In this document: positions 23,444 through 34,800 of the stretch, piece after piece | Numbering within the stretch: the first letter of the stretch is position 1 | How the letters are laid out: each line of letters opens with the position of its first letter | Source: Tanypteryx hageni | Taxonomy: Eukaryota; Arthropoda; Insecta; Odonata; Petaluridae | Reading direction: 5' to 3' | Assembly (NCBI GenBank): GCA_028673005.1 | Contig: CM054120.1 | Location: forward strand, 72,093,533 to 72,157,532 | DNA length: 64,000 nt | Notes under the pieces: generated by a model | What the model saw: only the letters and a program-made list of their open reading frames with translations | Database searches by the model: none | What the model was told of the DNA's origin: nothing | Program-made: the position numbers and the translations under genes

Positions 23444-25640
23444 TTATAATTCTTTCCATGGTGTTGGGAAAATCTCATCCATACTGTAAATATGCATATT
23501 ATTTGAATGTCCATCATCTGTATAATATTTTATTCCATTCAAATCCAAATTTTCTTCATTAATCCATTCTGCATATTGAACATTGTCCTGGTTTGTTAGA
23601 ATAGCCATCATTTCATGCTGTCGTCTAGCAGCAATATGAATTGGCCTAACTCTTTCCTGAATTTGTGACATGGTCTCTGTCTGCTTGTGTATCTTATAGT
23701 GTTTCTGTAACTTGATATTTGAAGCAAAATACAGATTGCAGGTATTGCATATTCCATTTCTTAATTCCTTTTGAATAGATGGGCAGTATAGATCATATGG
23801 CATAATTTTGAAATTTTTTGCTGATCTTGGTAATATTTCTCCCAAATCAATAATTCTTGCAATGAAAACAGATGGATACTTCAAATTACGACCCTGTTCA
23901 TCTGTTGATAATGGAGCTTTTAAACCTGCATTTGTCTGTTTGATTGGAATCAGTGGAGGTAGGAATCGTTCCTTTAAAATACTAAAAATTGAGCTTTGAG
24001 GTGCTGAACAACAGTTTATGTCTCTGCACTTTATAATCTGTATAAAATATTGGCTAGTTCTCAAATGTTTTGATGACCAAATAGCATCTTTTGTCAACAT
24101 ATATTCAGGATTAATCTCGGAATTTTCTGAACTTAAATATTTGGCTATCCATCAATTACCATCTGCCCCCATATTTCTGCCAATGTAAATATTCAAAATT
24201 TTCTTTTATAAGGTCAATCGTTTTGCCTTATGAATTAAGATGGCTTCCATAATGCTCATGAGGAAGACAGTTCATTACTTAAAGATGCCATCCTTCTCTC
24301 AACATGATTGAAAGAACTCCTGCCAGGTGCATTGGTGGCAATAAAAAGGGCATCCAAATTATACTATAAAAAGTGATTGATTCCAACATCAATTACCTTC
24401 TGGTATCGCGGATTCTCATCAGGGCCACCATCCACAGTAAAAATTACCACAGGTTTTACTTCGTTCTGAAACCTTGTGATACTTTCAAATTCTGGTAACT
24501 TAAAAAGTATTTCAAAGTCAAATAAATGCATGTGAAAATGCTGTTGAAGAAGAGTGCTTAACGGATCTGACAGCTACAAAGGTTGGGCCTGAGTATCCTA
24601 CCGCAGTTGGATTGCCATTTTCATTTTTCTTTATTTAAATTCCAACATAAACTGGAGGTATCAACTTATGTCTGGCAGCTACAACCTAATCATGATCTGG
24701 TAAACTCACTCGATACTCAACATGCATGACCAATGGGGATTGCTCCTTTGCTGCTGTTAAGCCAAGTGGCACTCTAGCCTAGCCTAGCCTAGGTTGCCAT
24801 CGCAAGACTTCGCATAGGTCACTGCTGGTGGATGCACAGTTACCTATTGCGGGCGGAGGAACCCCCAGTTTGTGAGACATGTGATACTGCATTGACAGTG
24901 TCACATGTGTTACAGGACTGTATCCAATTTAGGAATGAGAGAGAGAGGGCATGTATGGCTTCGAACCTCACTCTCTCTCTCTTGGAGTTAATCCAGAAAA
25001 TATAAATAGAACATTGTCATTCCTAAGGGAGTCCAGAATTTTAGCATTTATTTAATTTTTAAGTGTTTTTAATCTTTTGACAATGGGATAAGAGGAAGAA
25101 AGATCCTTTCTCTATCCATTTTTAAAGGTTTTATATTTTACGGGCATAATAACTCCTTCTAGTGCAGGGAAAAATTTTATACATGTCAGGAGACCCTTAT
25201 ACAGTCTTGCTGATGTTTTATTCTACAGATTGGGAGAGACCCTTATACAATCTCTTACCATCTGTTTTTAACTTCATTTATTTATCTGTTTTATCTATCT
25301 GTTTTATCTATTTAATTATTAATTTATTTATATATTTATTGTGTGTCTGGTGCTATGGTTAGTTTGCCACAAATGGGTTGTGGTTAAAAGTGCATATTAT
25401 GGCGATAATAGCCCAAGAGGCTGATTCGCCTTAAATTACACACACACACACACACACACAGCCTTATCATCTTGGCTCAAGAAGCATACTTCATTTGGTT
25501 GAAGAATTGAAGCAATTTCTTCCAAATGATTAATAGTTGCTCTGCAAAATTGCCCATCAAAATGTTGGAAGTGTGTATCATTTTGAGCTCTCATGAGCAA
25601 TACAGAGAATAAATAAAAATTATTGAATTTGTCGGTTCAA
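23444..25640 (-). pseudogene. Transposase pseudogene of the DNA transposon, interrupted by a LINE
   Basis: The minus strand carries one protein in pieces. The upstream piece (25640-25465) ends in LSQDDKA. After the LINE insertion it resumes as RVPLGLTAAKEQSPLVMHVE, then LPDHD with a stop, then FTVDGGPDENPRYQ, ATNAPGRSSF and VERRM. The last open part (24100-23444, 218 codons) has a classical C2H2 finger (C-X2-C-X12-H-X3-H) around residues 118-138. In-frame stops and shifts are scattered from 24780 to 24110. I have seen similar uncharacterised arthropod proteins but cannot name the family. Because the protein sits inside matched terminal repeats, transposase is the most likely role; this is inference. 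Confidence 0.7.
24781..25459 (+). mobile_element. LINE 3' end (I/LOA-like, CA-tailed) inserted in the transposase
   Basis: A 5'-truncated LINE with target duplication AGCCT (24776-24780 and 25460-25464). Removing it restores the transposase frame exactly. Its coding end matches the C-terminal cysteine block of I/LOA-like ORF2: EEPPVCETCDTALTVSHVLQ and a further cysteine, near 24850-24920. About 450 bp of AT-rich 3' UTR and a (CA)n tail follow. The same 3' UTR recurs at 29012-29035 and 34506-34800. Confidence 0.85.
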
Positions 25641-25797
25641 GAAAATTAAGGAAATAAAAAATAAAGCACAAGATCTTGGCAAAATGCTTTTCTATTTTGT
25701 GACATCACATTGTTTTACATATACACCTCCCCCCTTGTCACATATTCCCAGACCCCCTACCTCCCCCTTAAGCATGATATCATTTAAGGATGGCCCC

Positions 25798-26799
25798 TAC
25801 GATGACTGGCCTCGATTTTTGGCAGGCCTAATATCGGCATCAATATATTGTATATTCTAAATAGGATAGATTTGTCAATTACATATCAAAATAAGTAGAA
25901 ATCTAAGGTTAATCACAACTATTAAGGCTAGTTGCCTAGCTTCCTCCATTCCATCAAAAATAATAACTAAATAACTTAATCGATGTTGGTGAGAACTCAT
26001 CGGATGTTAAAACAATCAAGGTTAGGCAACCATACCGCAATAATGACGTACATTAAGATTCATAAAAGTCTGTTGTGCATTACCTTTCATTACGAATATT
26101 CAATACTAGTTTCTTCATATTCCGATCCTTTTTCAGCTCTCGGTTGATAAGGAATAGGGATGAAAGTATAATTTATTTTTTCCTATGCATCTCCATCATA
26201 ACATCCCCATTAAATAACTGATTAGTATAAATTATGATGCAATTTAAATTAGTCTGTTTTCGAATTGCCTATATTTCATGTGTGTGAAGTTATTATGTAT
26301 GCTGGAAATTCTATCTAACACAATTTAAGTCTATCCAATAAAGAACTTATAAATCAAAATGATACATTACAACAAATGATCAAAAAATACTAATGAACAC
26401 AAAGATCAAAGTGGCTGACATAAATAATTACCATAAATATTTAACATTGCAATGACAAAAACTAAAGGTGTGACCGAGTATTGCAATCAAATATAAACAT
26501 TAATCAGATCAATTACATTTGTCAATACAGCCTGTATCACAAATAACTCAAAATTCACAAAAAAAGATTTGGCCAATTATAGTAACATCAACAAAAACCA
26601 AACCGAATGCACAAAATGATAAACGTTATGTCGAAAATTATCAAATGGCATTAAATTTATCAATAAAAAAGAACTTAAATATGTTCAACAATCAACAGAG
26701 GGAAAAAACCATTGCTTCATTACTAACATTGGTAGTACATTAAAAACCGCATCTCAATAAGATCATACCTTCTAAAAAATCAGGCTTGGAGAACTTGAA
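25798..26799. other. AT-rich interval, nothing recognised
   Basis: Low-complexity AT-rich DNA between the transposon and a LINE fragment. A 74-codon ORF at 26519-26743 shows no motif I recognise and is likely chance. Confidence 0.5.
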
Positions 26800-27956
26800 C
26801 ATCATCAAAATACAAACAAGGAACACCAAACAAGTATAACTTACACACTCTAAGGCCCCTCGTTAACATTCTTCCCTTGTCACTAAAAATACAGCTAGTG
26901 ACCTCCCTAATTTTTCCTCACTTCGATTATTGTGATGTTGTATACCAGGACTTATCAAAGGAACTCGCCATTAAGCTACAACGTTCTCATAATGCCTGCA
27001 TCAGATTCATCTTTAATCTTAAAAAAATCTGACCATGTCTCATAATACTTCCGTCGACTCTCCTGGCTAAAACTTGATTCCCGAAGAAACCTTCACCTTC
27101 TCTCTCTATTGTATTAAATATTAAATAACAACATCCCTTGTTATCTTTCATCTAATTTTGTCACCATTAATACAGTTCACCATTGCAATACCAGAGGATG
27201 TGATAAACTACTAACTCCACTTCATAGAACAGAAATTTACAACAAATCCTTCACTGTCACTGCTTGTAAACTCTGGAATGGCCTTCCAACATTAATAAAA
27301 AACTCTCTATCTCTAAGCACTTTTAAACGCTTGTATTACAAGCATCTCCTCTCACTTCCCATGCATTGAACCACACTCTATCTTTTCTTTCAGGTTGTCA
27401 AAAGAATGCGCTTATTAGGCATAAATTTATAATTTTATTTTATTTATTTTCCTGTATCATAATGACGATGTAATCTCCCAGGCATACCTTACCTTACAAT
27501 CCCTGTTCCCCTCTCACCCCCCTCCCTTATATGGATATAAATGTATGTACATATGTTTGCATTTATGAATGTTTTTCTCTGTTTCTCATATTATTGATTT
27601 TTTTTTCTTTCTTTTCTTTTCCTTCCCATGAACTATTTTAGAAATTTTCGCGGTTTTTTACACCTCTCTTCTCTGCATAGGTGTTTTCCGCAGTGGGAAT
27701 TTTTCTGTGTTACAACATAACTGATACACAGTTTTTTATGACCCACAAAACTAACATTCTTTGGTAATGCTCTGTTATCTACTAACAAATATATTAACTT
27801 GTAATTAATTTGTATTTTGTTAAAATCTGTATGTAATTACTTTCTCTTATTTTGTAAATATTGTAATTACTTATATGACGAAAGGGTTAAATGTAAGAAG
27901 GGACTACATAGTCTCAATTTCGCCCTAATAAAGTCGTTTGTCTGTCTTTCTGTCTG
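26800..27956 (+). mobile_element. CR1-like LINE 3' end
   Basis: A decayed C-terminal part of a CR1-like RT: FPHFDYCDVVYQDLSKE, then ACIRFIFNL, RNLHLLSLLY and ACKLWNGLP and STFKRLYYKHL, with several stops and frameshifts. It is followed by an AT-rich 3' UTR, CCCTAATAAAG, and a short TGTC/TTTC repeat tail. It lacks the RT catalytic core. It could belong to the same family as the truncated element at 19163-20963, but nothing in the sequence joins them. Confidence 0.75.
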
Positions 27957-28401
27957 TAAGGAATAGTGGAAGGGAAGAAGTCGTGGTCGCGCGATTGAGA
28001 ATAGGGCATTCAGCCCTGACCCACTCATTCCTCTTTACCATCGAGAAAGAACCACCACAATGCACTGACTGCGACTCCCTTCTAACTGTAAGACACCTCC
28101 TGACAGAATGCCGGAAATATAACGTGCTACGAAGCAAGTTCCACATTACGGGGTAACTTGCTGATATTTTATCAGACGACTCCATGAAAATGGATAATAT
28201 TTTAAGGTTTTTAAGAGAAGCTGGACTTATCCACCTTTTATAGAATTTTAAACATTTACTTTTAATGCATTTTATTATTTATGATTTTACTATTTAATAC
28301 ATTGTAGGAAATCGTTTGCAATGTCTCTTGACAGGCAACGAGAAAGGTGCAAAATGACCCTAGCTGTCGAAGCACCTAAAATCAAATACCTACCTACCAA
28401 C
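27957..28401 (+). mobile_element. I/LOA-like LINE 3' end
   Basis: An open frame (to 28156) ends with the RNase H-distal cysteine block ARLRIGHSALTHSFL, then CTDCDSLLTVRHLLTEC. After a stop it continues as ILRFLREAGLIHLL, then a 3' UTR ending in a CTAC-rich tail. It directly abuts the CR1-like tail at 27956. 5'-truncated. Confidence 0.75.
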
Positions 28402-28863
28402 TCCACCGGGTCCCATGCGGCAGGAAAATGGAACGGAACGGTAATCTTCCAAAAAGGCTTTATTTCCACTCATGATCTAATCTCCTCCCCATGACTTCCA
28501 CCCATCCTCTACACACAACATTATGTCTTTCATCCCGTATTTCCACTGCCCCTCGCAAAGTGCCTCTCGCCATTCTTTGCCTTCATCACATGACCATCCC
28601 TTACCATTGGCTACCTCGAGTGGCTTCATTGGCATGGTTCCGGCAGAAATTCCCACACTTGTGGCTCCCAGTGTTAACCGATATGAGGCAGGAAGTATCA
28701 TGTAGCCAAGATTACATAATGCAGCCAAGGACAGGTGACCAGCTAGCAAAAAGTGCTGCCTCGACTACACGAAAATTACAAAACGAAATTGTAAAGGCAA
28801 TTTATTGAATTCAAGTCTAACTGAAGGTAATATATTTAACGGAAAAGATTTTAGTACTCATCA
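28402..28863. other. Unassigned interval with a 90-codon minus-strand ORF
   Basis: A minus-strand ORF at 28749-28477 (90 codons) has a fairly protein-like composition (ASYRLTLGATSVGISAG), but I do not recognise it. There is no in-frame continuation on either side that I can follow. It may be a fragment of an element ORF or chance. Confidence 0.3.
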
Positions 28864-29011
28864 CTGTGATGTATTGTGTACACAGTTCCTCCTCTAATTT
28901 TATAGGACGATGAATGGGCTAGAACGAATAATCAAAGCATGAGTAACACATTAGGAGCTGTACATGAAAGTAAACTAATATATAACTTAAAAAAGAATAT
29001 TATCATCCATT
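28864..29011 (+). repeat. Left 148-bp direct repeat (X)
   Basis: Begins CTGTGATGTATTGTGTACAC and matches 34801-34946 with about ten differences. It ends where the LINE 3' fragment begins, and the matching copy starts right after that fragment's (CA)n tail. Confidence 0.9.
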
Positions 29012-29035
29012 TTTAAAGGTTTTATATTTTACGGG

Positions 29036-29463
29036 TCCCCCCGTGGGTTCGGGGGTAAAATAGGCCCACCCACGTATTGGCCGTGCGTGGCGACCCATGT
29101 CGGAGGGAAGGGGGAACCTGTTGGCTGAGGGGACCTTCCTTGGAGGGAAGGCGACCCCAACACTCCACTTTGGCCCTTGCTTCTCCTAGACGGGAGGCCG
29201 GGAACTAGCCGATTCCTGGTCAATCGGCTCCTGGCGGTTGGGGAGCTTGGCGGCCCTTTCAGCGCACGCCAGGTTGGGCGAGTCGTGTACCGACCGTCTT
29301 GTTTTCGACAGGAAAATAGGACACGGCTTTATCTCCTGGTAGTCCTGGCACTCTGTTTCGGTTTGCGGCGCATCGTCACCTTGTTGGGCTCCGTGGTGGG
29401 TGGGAAGCCGGGAGATGAAAAATTAAACCTTACACAACATGGACAAAAAAATCCAAAAACCCT
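29036..29463 (+). promoter_or_regulatory. 5' leader of element A
   Basis: Starts TCCCCCCGTGGGTTCGGGGG, a short hairpin, and is GC-rich against AT-rich surroundings. GGCTCCGTGGTGGGTGGG at 29387-29404 recurs in element B at 36015-36032. A minimal upstream ORF (ATG then two codons and TAA) sits near 29414. The ATG at 29439 is one base out of frame with the gag ORF, suggesting a frameshift near 29460 in this copy. Confidence 0.6.
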
Positions 29464-30663
29464 TTGGCAGTAGAAGAAGAATCTTGCAAAAGACTGAGGG
29501 TTGACGATGGCAGTAACACTGCAATGGAAATAGTAAAAGAAGAACCAAAGTTCTTATTAATAATTGGAATGGAAGATGGGGCTCTCAAGAAAGTCTCACC
29601 TTTAGTAGTGCCAAAGTTCATTGATGGACTTGTGGGACAGGTAGCCAGCATCAAACAACTTCGATCAGGTTCCCTCCTGGTCGAAGTCAAGACCAACAAA
29701 CAGGCCAGGAAGCTACTAGACATGACGAAGTTCTTCGATGTCCCAGTGAAAGTGGAACCACACAGGTCTTTAAACACCTGTGAAGGAGTTATCACTTCCT
29801 GGGACCTTGCAGACTCCACTATAGAAGAGCTGTTAGAAGGTTTTCGTGACCAAAAGGTGGTCGCTGCACGTCGCCTGAAAACCAGGAGAAATGGCAGCTT
29901 AAAGGACTCGAACAGCATTGTCCTAACCTTCTCTACAACTTCGCTTCCAAAATCCGTCTATGCTGGCTATGAGTCGATCCCCGTAAGGCCATTTATTCCT
30001 AGACCTATGAGGTGCTACCACTGCCAGAGGTATGGCCACACATCTCCCTCATGCAACGGAGTGGAACTCTGTGGAAGATGCTCTCTACAGAAGCATGAGG
30101 GAGAATGTGCTGAAAAGGACAAATGCGTCAATTGTAAAGGTGACCATCCTTCTTGGTCTTCCTCTTGCCCTATCTTTAGGGAAGAAAGGGCCATTCAGGA
30201 GATAAAGGTCACCAAGCGGGTTTCCTATGGCGAGGCTAGGATGGCATACAAGATCAAACATCCAATGATGTCTGGTCCTTCCTATGCCAAAGTAGCTTCC
30301 AAGTCCATCATCACCAAGGACGCCGCTGTACAAACAAACATTACATCAGTTTGTGGCCCCTGCAAAGGCGTATTTGTATCTTTTAAGCCTCGAAATCCAC
30401 CTAAGGAAAATGCAGCGCTGGCAAAGAAACTTCATAAGGCCGTCACTACAAAGGTGTATGACGATAGTGACACATCCTCCGAAAGCTGCTCTTCCCCAAG
30501 GAAGGCCAAGCACTTCCTGAAGAATAGCCCTCGCGAGCGGGAGGAAGACTTGGTGTCCGATTGCATCATGGACGCCGAGCCCTCGGATCTCGCCGCAAGG
30601 TATATTAAGTATACAAAGAAGCCCAAGCAGAAAGGGAAGACGAAAATTAAATTGAAGCGGTGA
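29464..30663 (+). CDS. Element A ORF1 (gag-like, three zinc knuckles)
   Basis: The frame is open for about 400 codons. As given it begins at TTG 29464. The original start is probably the ATG at 29439 before a one-base shift; the next in-frame ATG is 29524. Three knuckles lie at residues 184-197 (C-X2-C-X4-H-X4-C), 203-215 (C-X2-C-X4-H-X3-C) and 221-235 (C-X2-C-X3-H-X6-C), typical of gag proteins of jockey/I/LOA-type LINEs that coat the element RNA. A lysine-rich tail follows (KPKQKGKTKIKLKR). The stop at 30661 is five bases before the ORF2 ATG, which suits stop-restart translation. Apart from the start, this is the best-preserved ORF in the window. Confidence 0.85.
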   Translation: MAVEEESCKRLRVDDGSNTAMEIVKEEPKFLLIIGMEDGALKKVSPLVVPKFIDGLVGQVASIKQLRSGSLLVEVKTNKQARKLLDMTKFFDVPVKVEPHRSLNTCEGVITSWDLADSTIEELLEGFRDQKVVAARRLKTRRNGSLKDSNSIVLTFSTTSLPKSVYAGYESIPVRPFIPRPMRCYHCQRYGHTSPSCNGVELCGRCSLQKHEGECAEKDKCVNCKGDHPSWSSSCPIFREERAIQEIKVTKRVSYGEARMAYKIKHPMMSGPSYAKVASKSIITKDAAVQTNITSVCGPCKGVFVSFKPRNPPKENAALAKKLHKAVTTKVYDDSDTSSESCSSPRKAKHFLKNSPREREEDLVSDCIMDAEPSDLAARYIKYTKKPKQKGKTKIKLKR

Positions 30664-30668
30664 TCCCT

Positions 30669-33600
30669 ATGGCTGCAAAAATAATACAGTGGAACTGTAA
30701 TGGTTACCGAATGCACTCCGCCGAGCTGCAGCTTTTGCTGCAGCTCCAGAAAGCACCAGTTCTCTGCCTGGAAGAAACACACCTTCGTCCGGAGCATACC
30801 ACCCGGATTCCCGGGTTTGTGTGCTACCGGAAGGACTTCCTGGGAGGTGACAGAGCCTGCGGCGGGGTAGCCATCGTGGTTTGGAACACCCTCCATGCCA
30901 AGGAGATCGCACTGAACACCAACCTTCAGGCTATTGCTGTCCGTGTAAGCCTAGGGTCAGGACTTTCTGTGTGCTCATTATATCTACCACCCGTAGGGAG
31001 GGTGCGTTCAAGGGAGTTGGAGGAATTATCTCTCCAACTCCCAGCCCCCTTCCTCCTATTAGGCGATTTCAATGCCCACTCTCCTCTCTGGGGCTCCACG
31101 TACTGTAGTGGACATGGAAGGGTGGTAGAAAAATATCTTGAGAAGATGGAATTTATTCTCCTAAATACAGCAGAATGCACACACCTGTCGCCTGCTACGG
31201 GAGCATTAACAGCTATCGATCTCTCGGTGTGCTCCCCAGGTATCGCGCCACACATGACCTGGGAGGTATTACAGGACTCACACAACAGTGACCACTTTCC
31301 ACTGGTTATCGTGGTGCTGAATGCTGTCATGAACGAATCTCGTTCTCCTAAATGGATTGTGGATCGTGCCAACTGGCAGACTTTTCGGGAAAATGTGTTT
31401 TTTCCAAGACCAGCTTTGCGTGATGCAGATGCTTTGATGACAGAACTCACAACTGGTATCATAAATGCTGCATCTGTTGCTATCCCACGGTCATCAAATA
31501 TCGCCCGTCGCATTCCCGATCCATGGTGTAATGAGGAATGCCGCAAAGCTGTGAGGGAAAAACGCAGAGCACTCTCCCTTTTCCGTCGCCGGCCATCCAT
31601 GGAGAACCTTGAGAGGTATAGGCTCATGCGGGCAAGATCTAGGCGTGTGATTCTCGAGTCTAAGAGATCTTCATGGCAGCATTTTGTATCCTCAATAACT
31701 AGTCGAACCTCCTCAAGTGCAGTCTGGGACAAGATACGCCGCCTCTCTGGAAGGTAGGCTCGCATCCCAATCACAGGCCTAATGGTAAATGGATCACTAA
31801 TCACTGACAATGCTTCTATAGCAAATGCATTTGGCAGACAATTGTCCCAAATATCTAGCACCGACAACTACCCAGTCACCTTTCTCCATCACAAAATCTG
31901 CCAAGAGAGCAAAACCCTGGACTTCACATCAAGTAATGAGGAGTCCTATAATGTACCATTCTGTCAATGGGAACTATCACATGCTATCCGTGTCGCCCGA
32001 CGAACATCACCGGGGCCGGATGAGGTACGAATGGAAATGCTCTCCAACCTCAAAATGGAGGATCTGATGTACGTCCTCGATTGCTTTAACCATATCTGGC
32101 AATCCAACACCTTACCATCTACCTGGAAGGAGGCGTACGTCATACCCATTTTGAAACCAGGCAGAAAGAACACTGACCCATCTAGTTATCGTCCAATATC
32201 CCTGACGAGCTGCATTTGCAAGTTAATGGAGCGTTTAGTCAAAAACCGCCTACAATGGTACCTGGAGAAGAACAACCTGCTCTCCGATTACCAGTGCGGT
32301 TTCCAGAAGCGGTGTTCGACTCTTGACCACCTGGTAACCATTGAAACTGCAATGCAGGATGCCTTCATCCAAAGGCATCACCTAGTGGCAGTGTTCTTTG
32401 ACTTGGAGAAAGCATACGATTTGACCTGGCGATGGCATATTTTATGCCAATTACACAAGTGGGGCATACGTGGCCATCTTGCCTATTTTATAAGAAATTT
32501 TTTAAGCGAGCGTTCCTTCCGAGTAAAAATTGGAGCGCAACTTTCAGATGTTTACACCCAAGAAAACGGGGTTCCTCAGGGCAGCATCTTGCGTGTAACT
32601 CTCTTTTTCCGCTGCAATTAATGAAATTACGGACATTATAAGGGCCCCTGTCTGTTTCTGTTTATATGTGGATGATCTTGCAATATATTGCTCATCATCC
32701 ACCATCTCTGCAGCCAAACGTCAGTTACAGCTGACGATAAATAAATTAGAAAAATGGGCTAGCAGACATGGTTTTCATTTTTCTAACGAGAAAACCACAT
32801 GTGTTCATTTCTCAAGAGCAAGGGGCCACACTCGTTATCCCGCATTGACCCTCGTAGTAGTAGAAATTCCTGTCAAGGATTCCGTTAGGTTTCTTGGCCT
32901 GGTATTTGACAGACGCCTAAGTTGGAAAGCCCATATCATGGATCTGAAACAGAGGTGCATCCAACCCCTAAATTTAATGCGCAGCCTCACAAACAAGAAC
33001 TGGGCAGGGGATCTACTGGTCCTAATGACACTTTATCGAGCCTTAGTTCAGTCCAAATTGGACTATGGTTCGATTGTTTATGACTCTGCTCGCAAGTCAT
33101 ATATAAAAGCCCTTGATACCATTCACCACCAAGGTATCCTGGTTGCTCTTGGTGCCTTCCGTACCAGTCCGGTAATAAGCCTATATGCAGAATCAGGTGA
33201 ACCCCCACTCCATCTTTGAAGACAGCAACTCGTGCTCTCATATGCTACTCGAGTTAGAGCTACACCGAGGAACCCAGCCTATTCTGCCACATTCCAGAGC
33301 CGCCTAGATTATAGGTTCATTAACCGTCCATGTGCCACTCGTCCCATTAGGCTACGGCTATGTGATGCCTCTGCAGATTTAGGGTACACAATACCAGAAG
33401 TGGTCAAGATGTGCTCAATCAGCATTCCGCCTAGGCAAATCCCAAGGCCTAGGATGTTTTTAAAATTAACAAACCTTCCAAAACCTAACACTCCGCCTTT
33501 TCTGTACCGAAAGCTGTTTTTAGAAATGCAGGATATATATTTTAACTATGTTTTTATTTATACAGATGGATCGAAAACCCAGGATGGAGTCGGATGCGCT

Positions 33601-34359
33601 GTGGTGGAAGAGGAGGTCGTATCCTCCACATGCACACTCCCAGCTACAGCAAGCATCTTTACAGCAGAGATGACTGCTATAAACATGGCCCTAAAGCTAG
33701 TCCTTCGACATAATGAACGACGATTCATGCTTTGCAGCGACTCTTTGAGCAGCCTTCAGCTTTTGGATACTTTGTACCAAGGACAACCACTCCTACTAGA
33801 TTTTCAACAACTCCTGTACGAGGTCTCTCGTCACGGAAAAGCGGTGACGTTTTGCTGGATACCCGGTCACCAGGGCATCCAATGTAATGAGATTGCGGAT
33901 GCTGCAGCAAAAACTGCGGCATCTATGCCTTCGCAACTCAATCCTCTCCAGACAAGCGACATTTTATCTTGTATTCACGAGGCCTTGAGGAAGAAATGGC
34001 AGGCTACTTGGGACCTCGTACAGGATAATAAGCTAAGGAGTGTTAGGAGGACCCTTGAGCACTGGAGTAGCTGCTCAAGAAAGGATCGCCGGGAAGAGAT
34101 AAAACTTGCCAGAATTCGGATTGGCCACACGAGGCTCACGCATGGGTATTTACTCAGTAGGGAAGATCCACCGATGTGTGATACATGCCATGTATCTCTG
34201 TCCATCAGACATATTCTGATGGAATGTTTGGATCTGAGAGGACAGCGGCTTGCCTTTCAGATTCCCGAGCAACTCCATCAAGCCCTGGGCGACGATCCAT
34301 CTCTTACTTGCCGAGTGTTAGAATTTTTTAAGCATACAGGCCTTTTTAACAAATTGTGA
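30669..34359 (+). pseudogene. Element A ORF2: endonuclease, RT, RNase H, C-terminal cysteine block
   Basis: From ATG 30669: APE endonuclease with QWNCNG, LEETH, SLYLPP, LLGDFNAHSPLW and SDHFPL (to about 31310). RT follows: GPDEVR, YRPISLTS, CGFQK, FFDLEKAYD, GVPQGSIL, and LYVDDLA near 32660. RNase H (about 33550-33920) has the four acidic positions in YTDGSK, FTAEM, CSDSLSSL and NEIADAAAK. The cysteine block CDTC, with H and C, is near 34175-34225. Lesions are TAG at 31755, a one-base gain in the T-run near 32604 just before the catalytic box, and TGA at 33217. All frames rejoin, so the copy decayed recently. RNase H places it in the I/LOA/R1-like group; exact clade is not fixed. Confidence 0.93.
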
Positions 34360-34800
34360 CAATGCCCTAACTATCTATTATTTATAAATCATCTGAAGGA
34401 CAGCAAAAGTATTTTTGTACACAATAAGTGTAAGTAGCAGGTACTGGCGCCTATAACTCTAACTGTTGGTGCGCCAATAAACATACACCTACATACATAC
34501 ATACATATATTTTACGGGCATAATAGCTCCTTCTAGTGCAGTGAAAGAATTTTATACATGTCAGGAGACCCTTATACAGTCTTGCTGATGTTTTATTCTA
34601 CAGATTGGGAGAGACCCTTATACAATCTCTTACAATCTGTTTTTAACTTCGTTTATTTATCTGTTTTATCTATTTATTTATATATTTATTGTGTGTCTGG
34701 TGCTATGGTTAGTTTGCCACAAATGGGTTGTGGTTAAAAATGCATATTATGGCGATAATAGCCCAAGAGGCTGATTCACCTTAAATTACACACACACACA

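Larger units (their letters stand above)
22442..25797. mobile_element. DNA transposon with 23-bp terminal inverted repeats
   Basis: The left end (22442-22464) reads GGGGCCATCCTTAAATGAT followed by GTCA. The right end (25775-25797) is its inverse with one mismatch (22 of 23). C-rich and GTCAC-bearing subterminal tracts follow on both sides. The interior holds a minus-strand transposase pseudogene, an internal inverted repeat and a later LINE insertion (24781-25459). Flanks show TA on both sides (22439-22440 and 25798-25799) but with an extra T on the left, so the target duplication is unresolved. I do not assign a superfamily. Confidence 0.8.
29036..34505 (+). mobile_element. Element A: near-complete I/LOA-like LINE, 5.47 kb
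   Basis: Bounded by the 13-bp direct repeat TATATTTTACGGG (29023-29035 and 34506-34518). The unoccupied site survives at 25132-25144. The element has a GC-rich 5' leader, a gag-like ORF1, an ORF2 with endonuclease, RT and RNase H, and a short 3' UTR with AATAAA (near 34480) and a CATA-repeat tail. ORF2 has three disabling changes, so this copy is dead. Confidence 0.93.
29012..34800 (+). mobile_element. 5'-truncated CA-tailed LINE 3' UTR, split by element A
   Basis: 29012-29035 and 34506-34800 together match the 3' UTR at 25116-25459, including the (CA)n tail. Element A lies between the two parts. The whole is flanked by the 146-148-bp direct repeats X and X', which look like an unusually long target-site duplication. 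Confidence 0.8.

Noticed and set aside
19163..27956. The 5' LINE part (19163-20963) and the 3' part (26800-27956) as one element split by insertions
   Set aside because: The RT core is missing from both, and the intervening AT-rich DNA is not explained by the single DNA transposon. Possible but unsupported.
28477..28749. 90-codon minus-strand ORF as a host gene
   Set aside because: No recognisable motif, no continuing exon or splice site that I can support, and it is surrounded by LINE fragments.
30926..31867. 313-codon minus-strand ORF across element A
   Set aside because: It is antisense to the endonuclease/RT frame, which has clear motifs. A shadow ORF.
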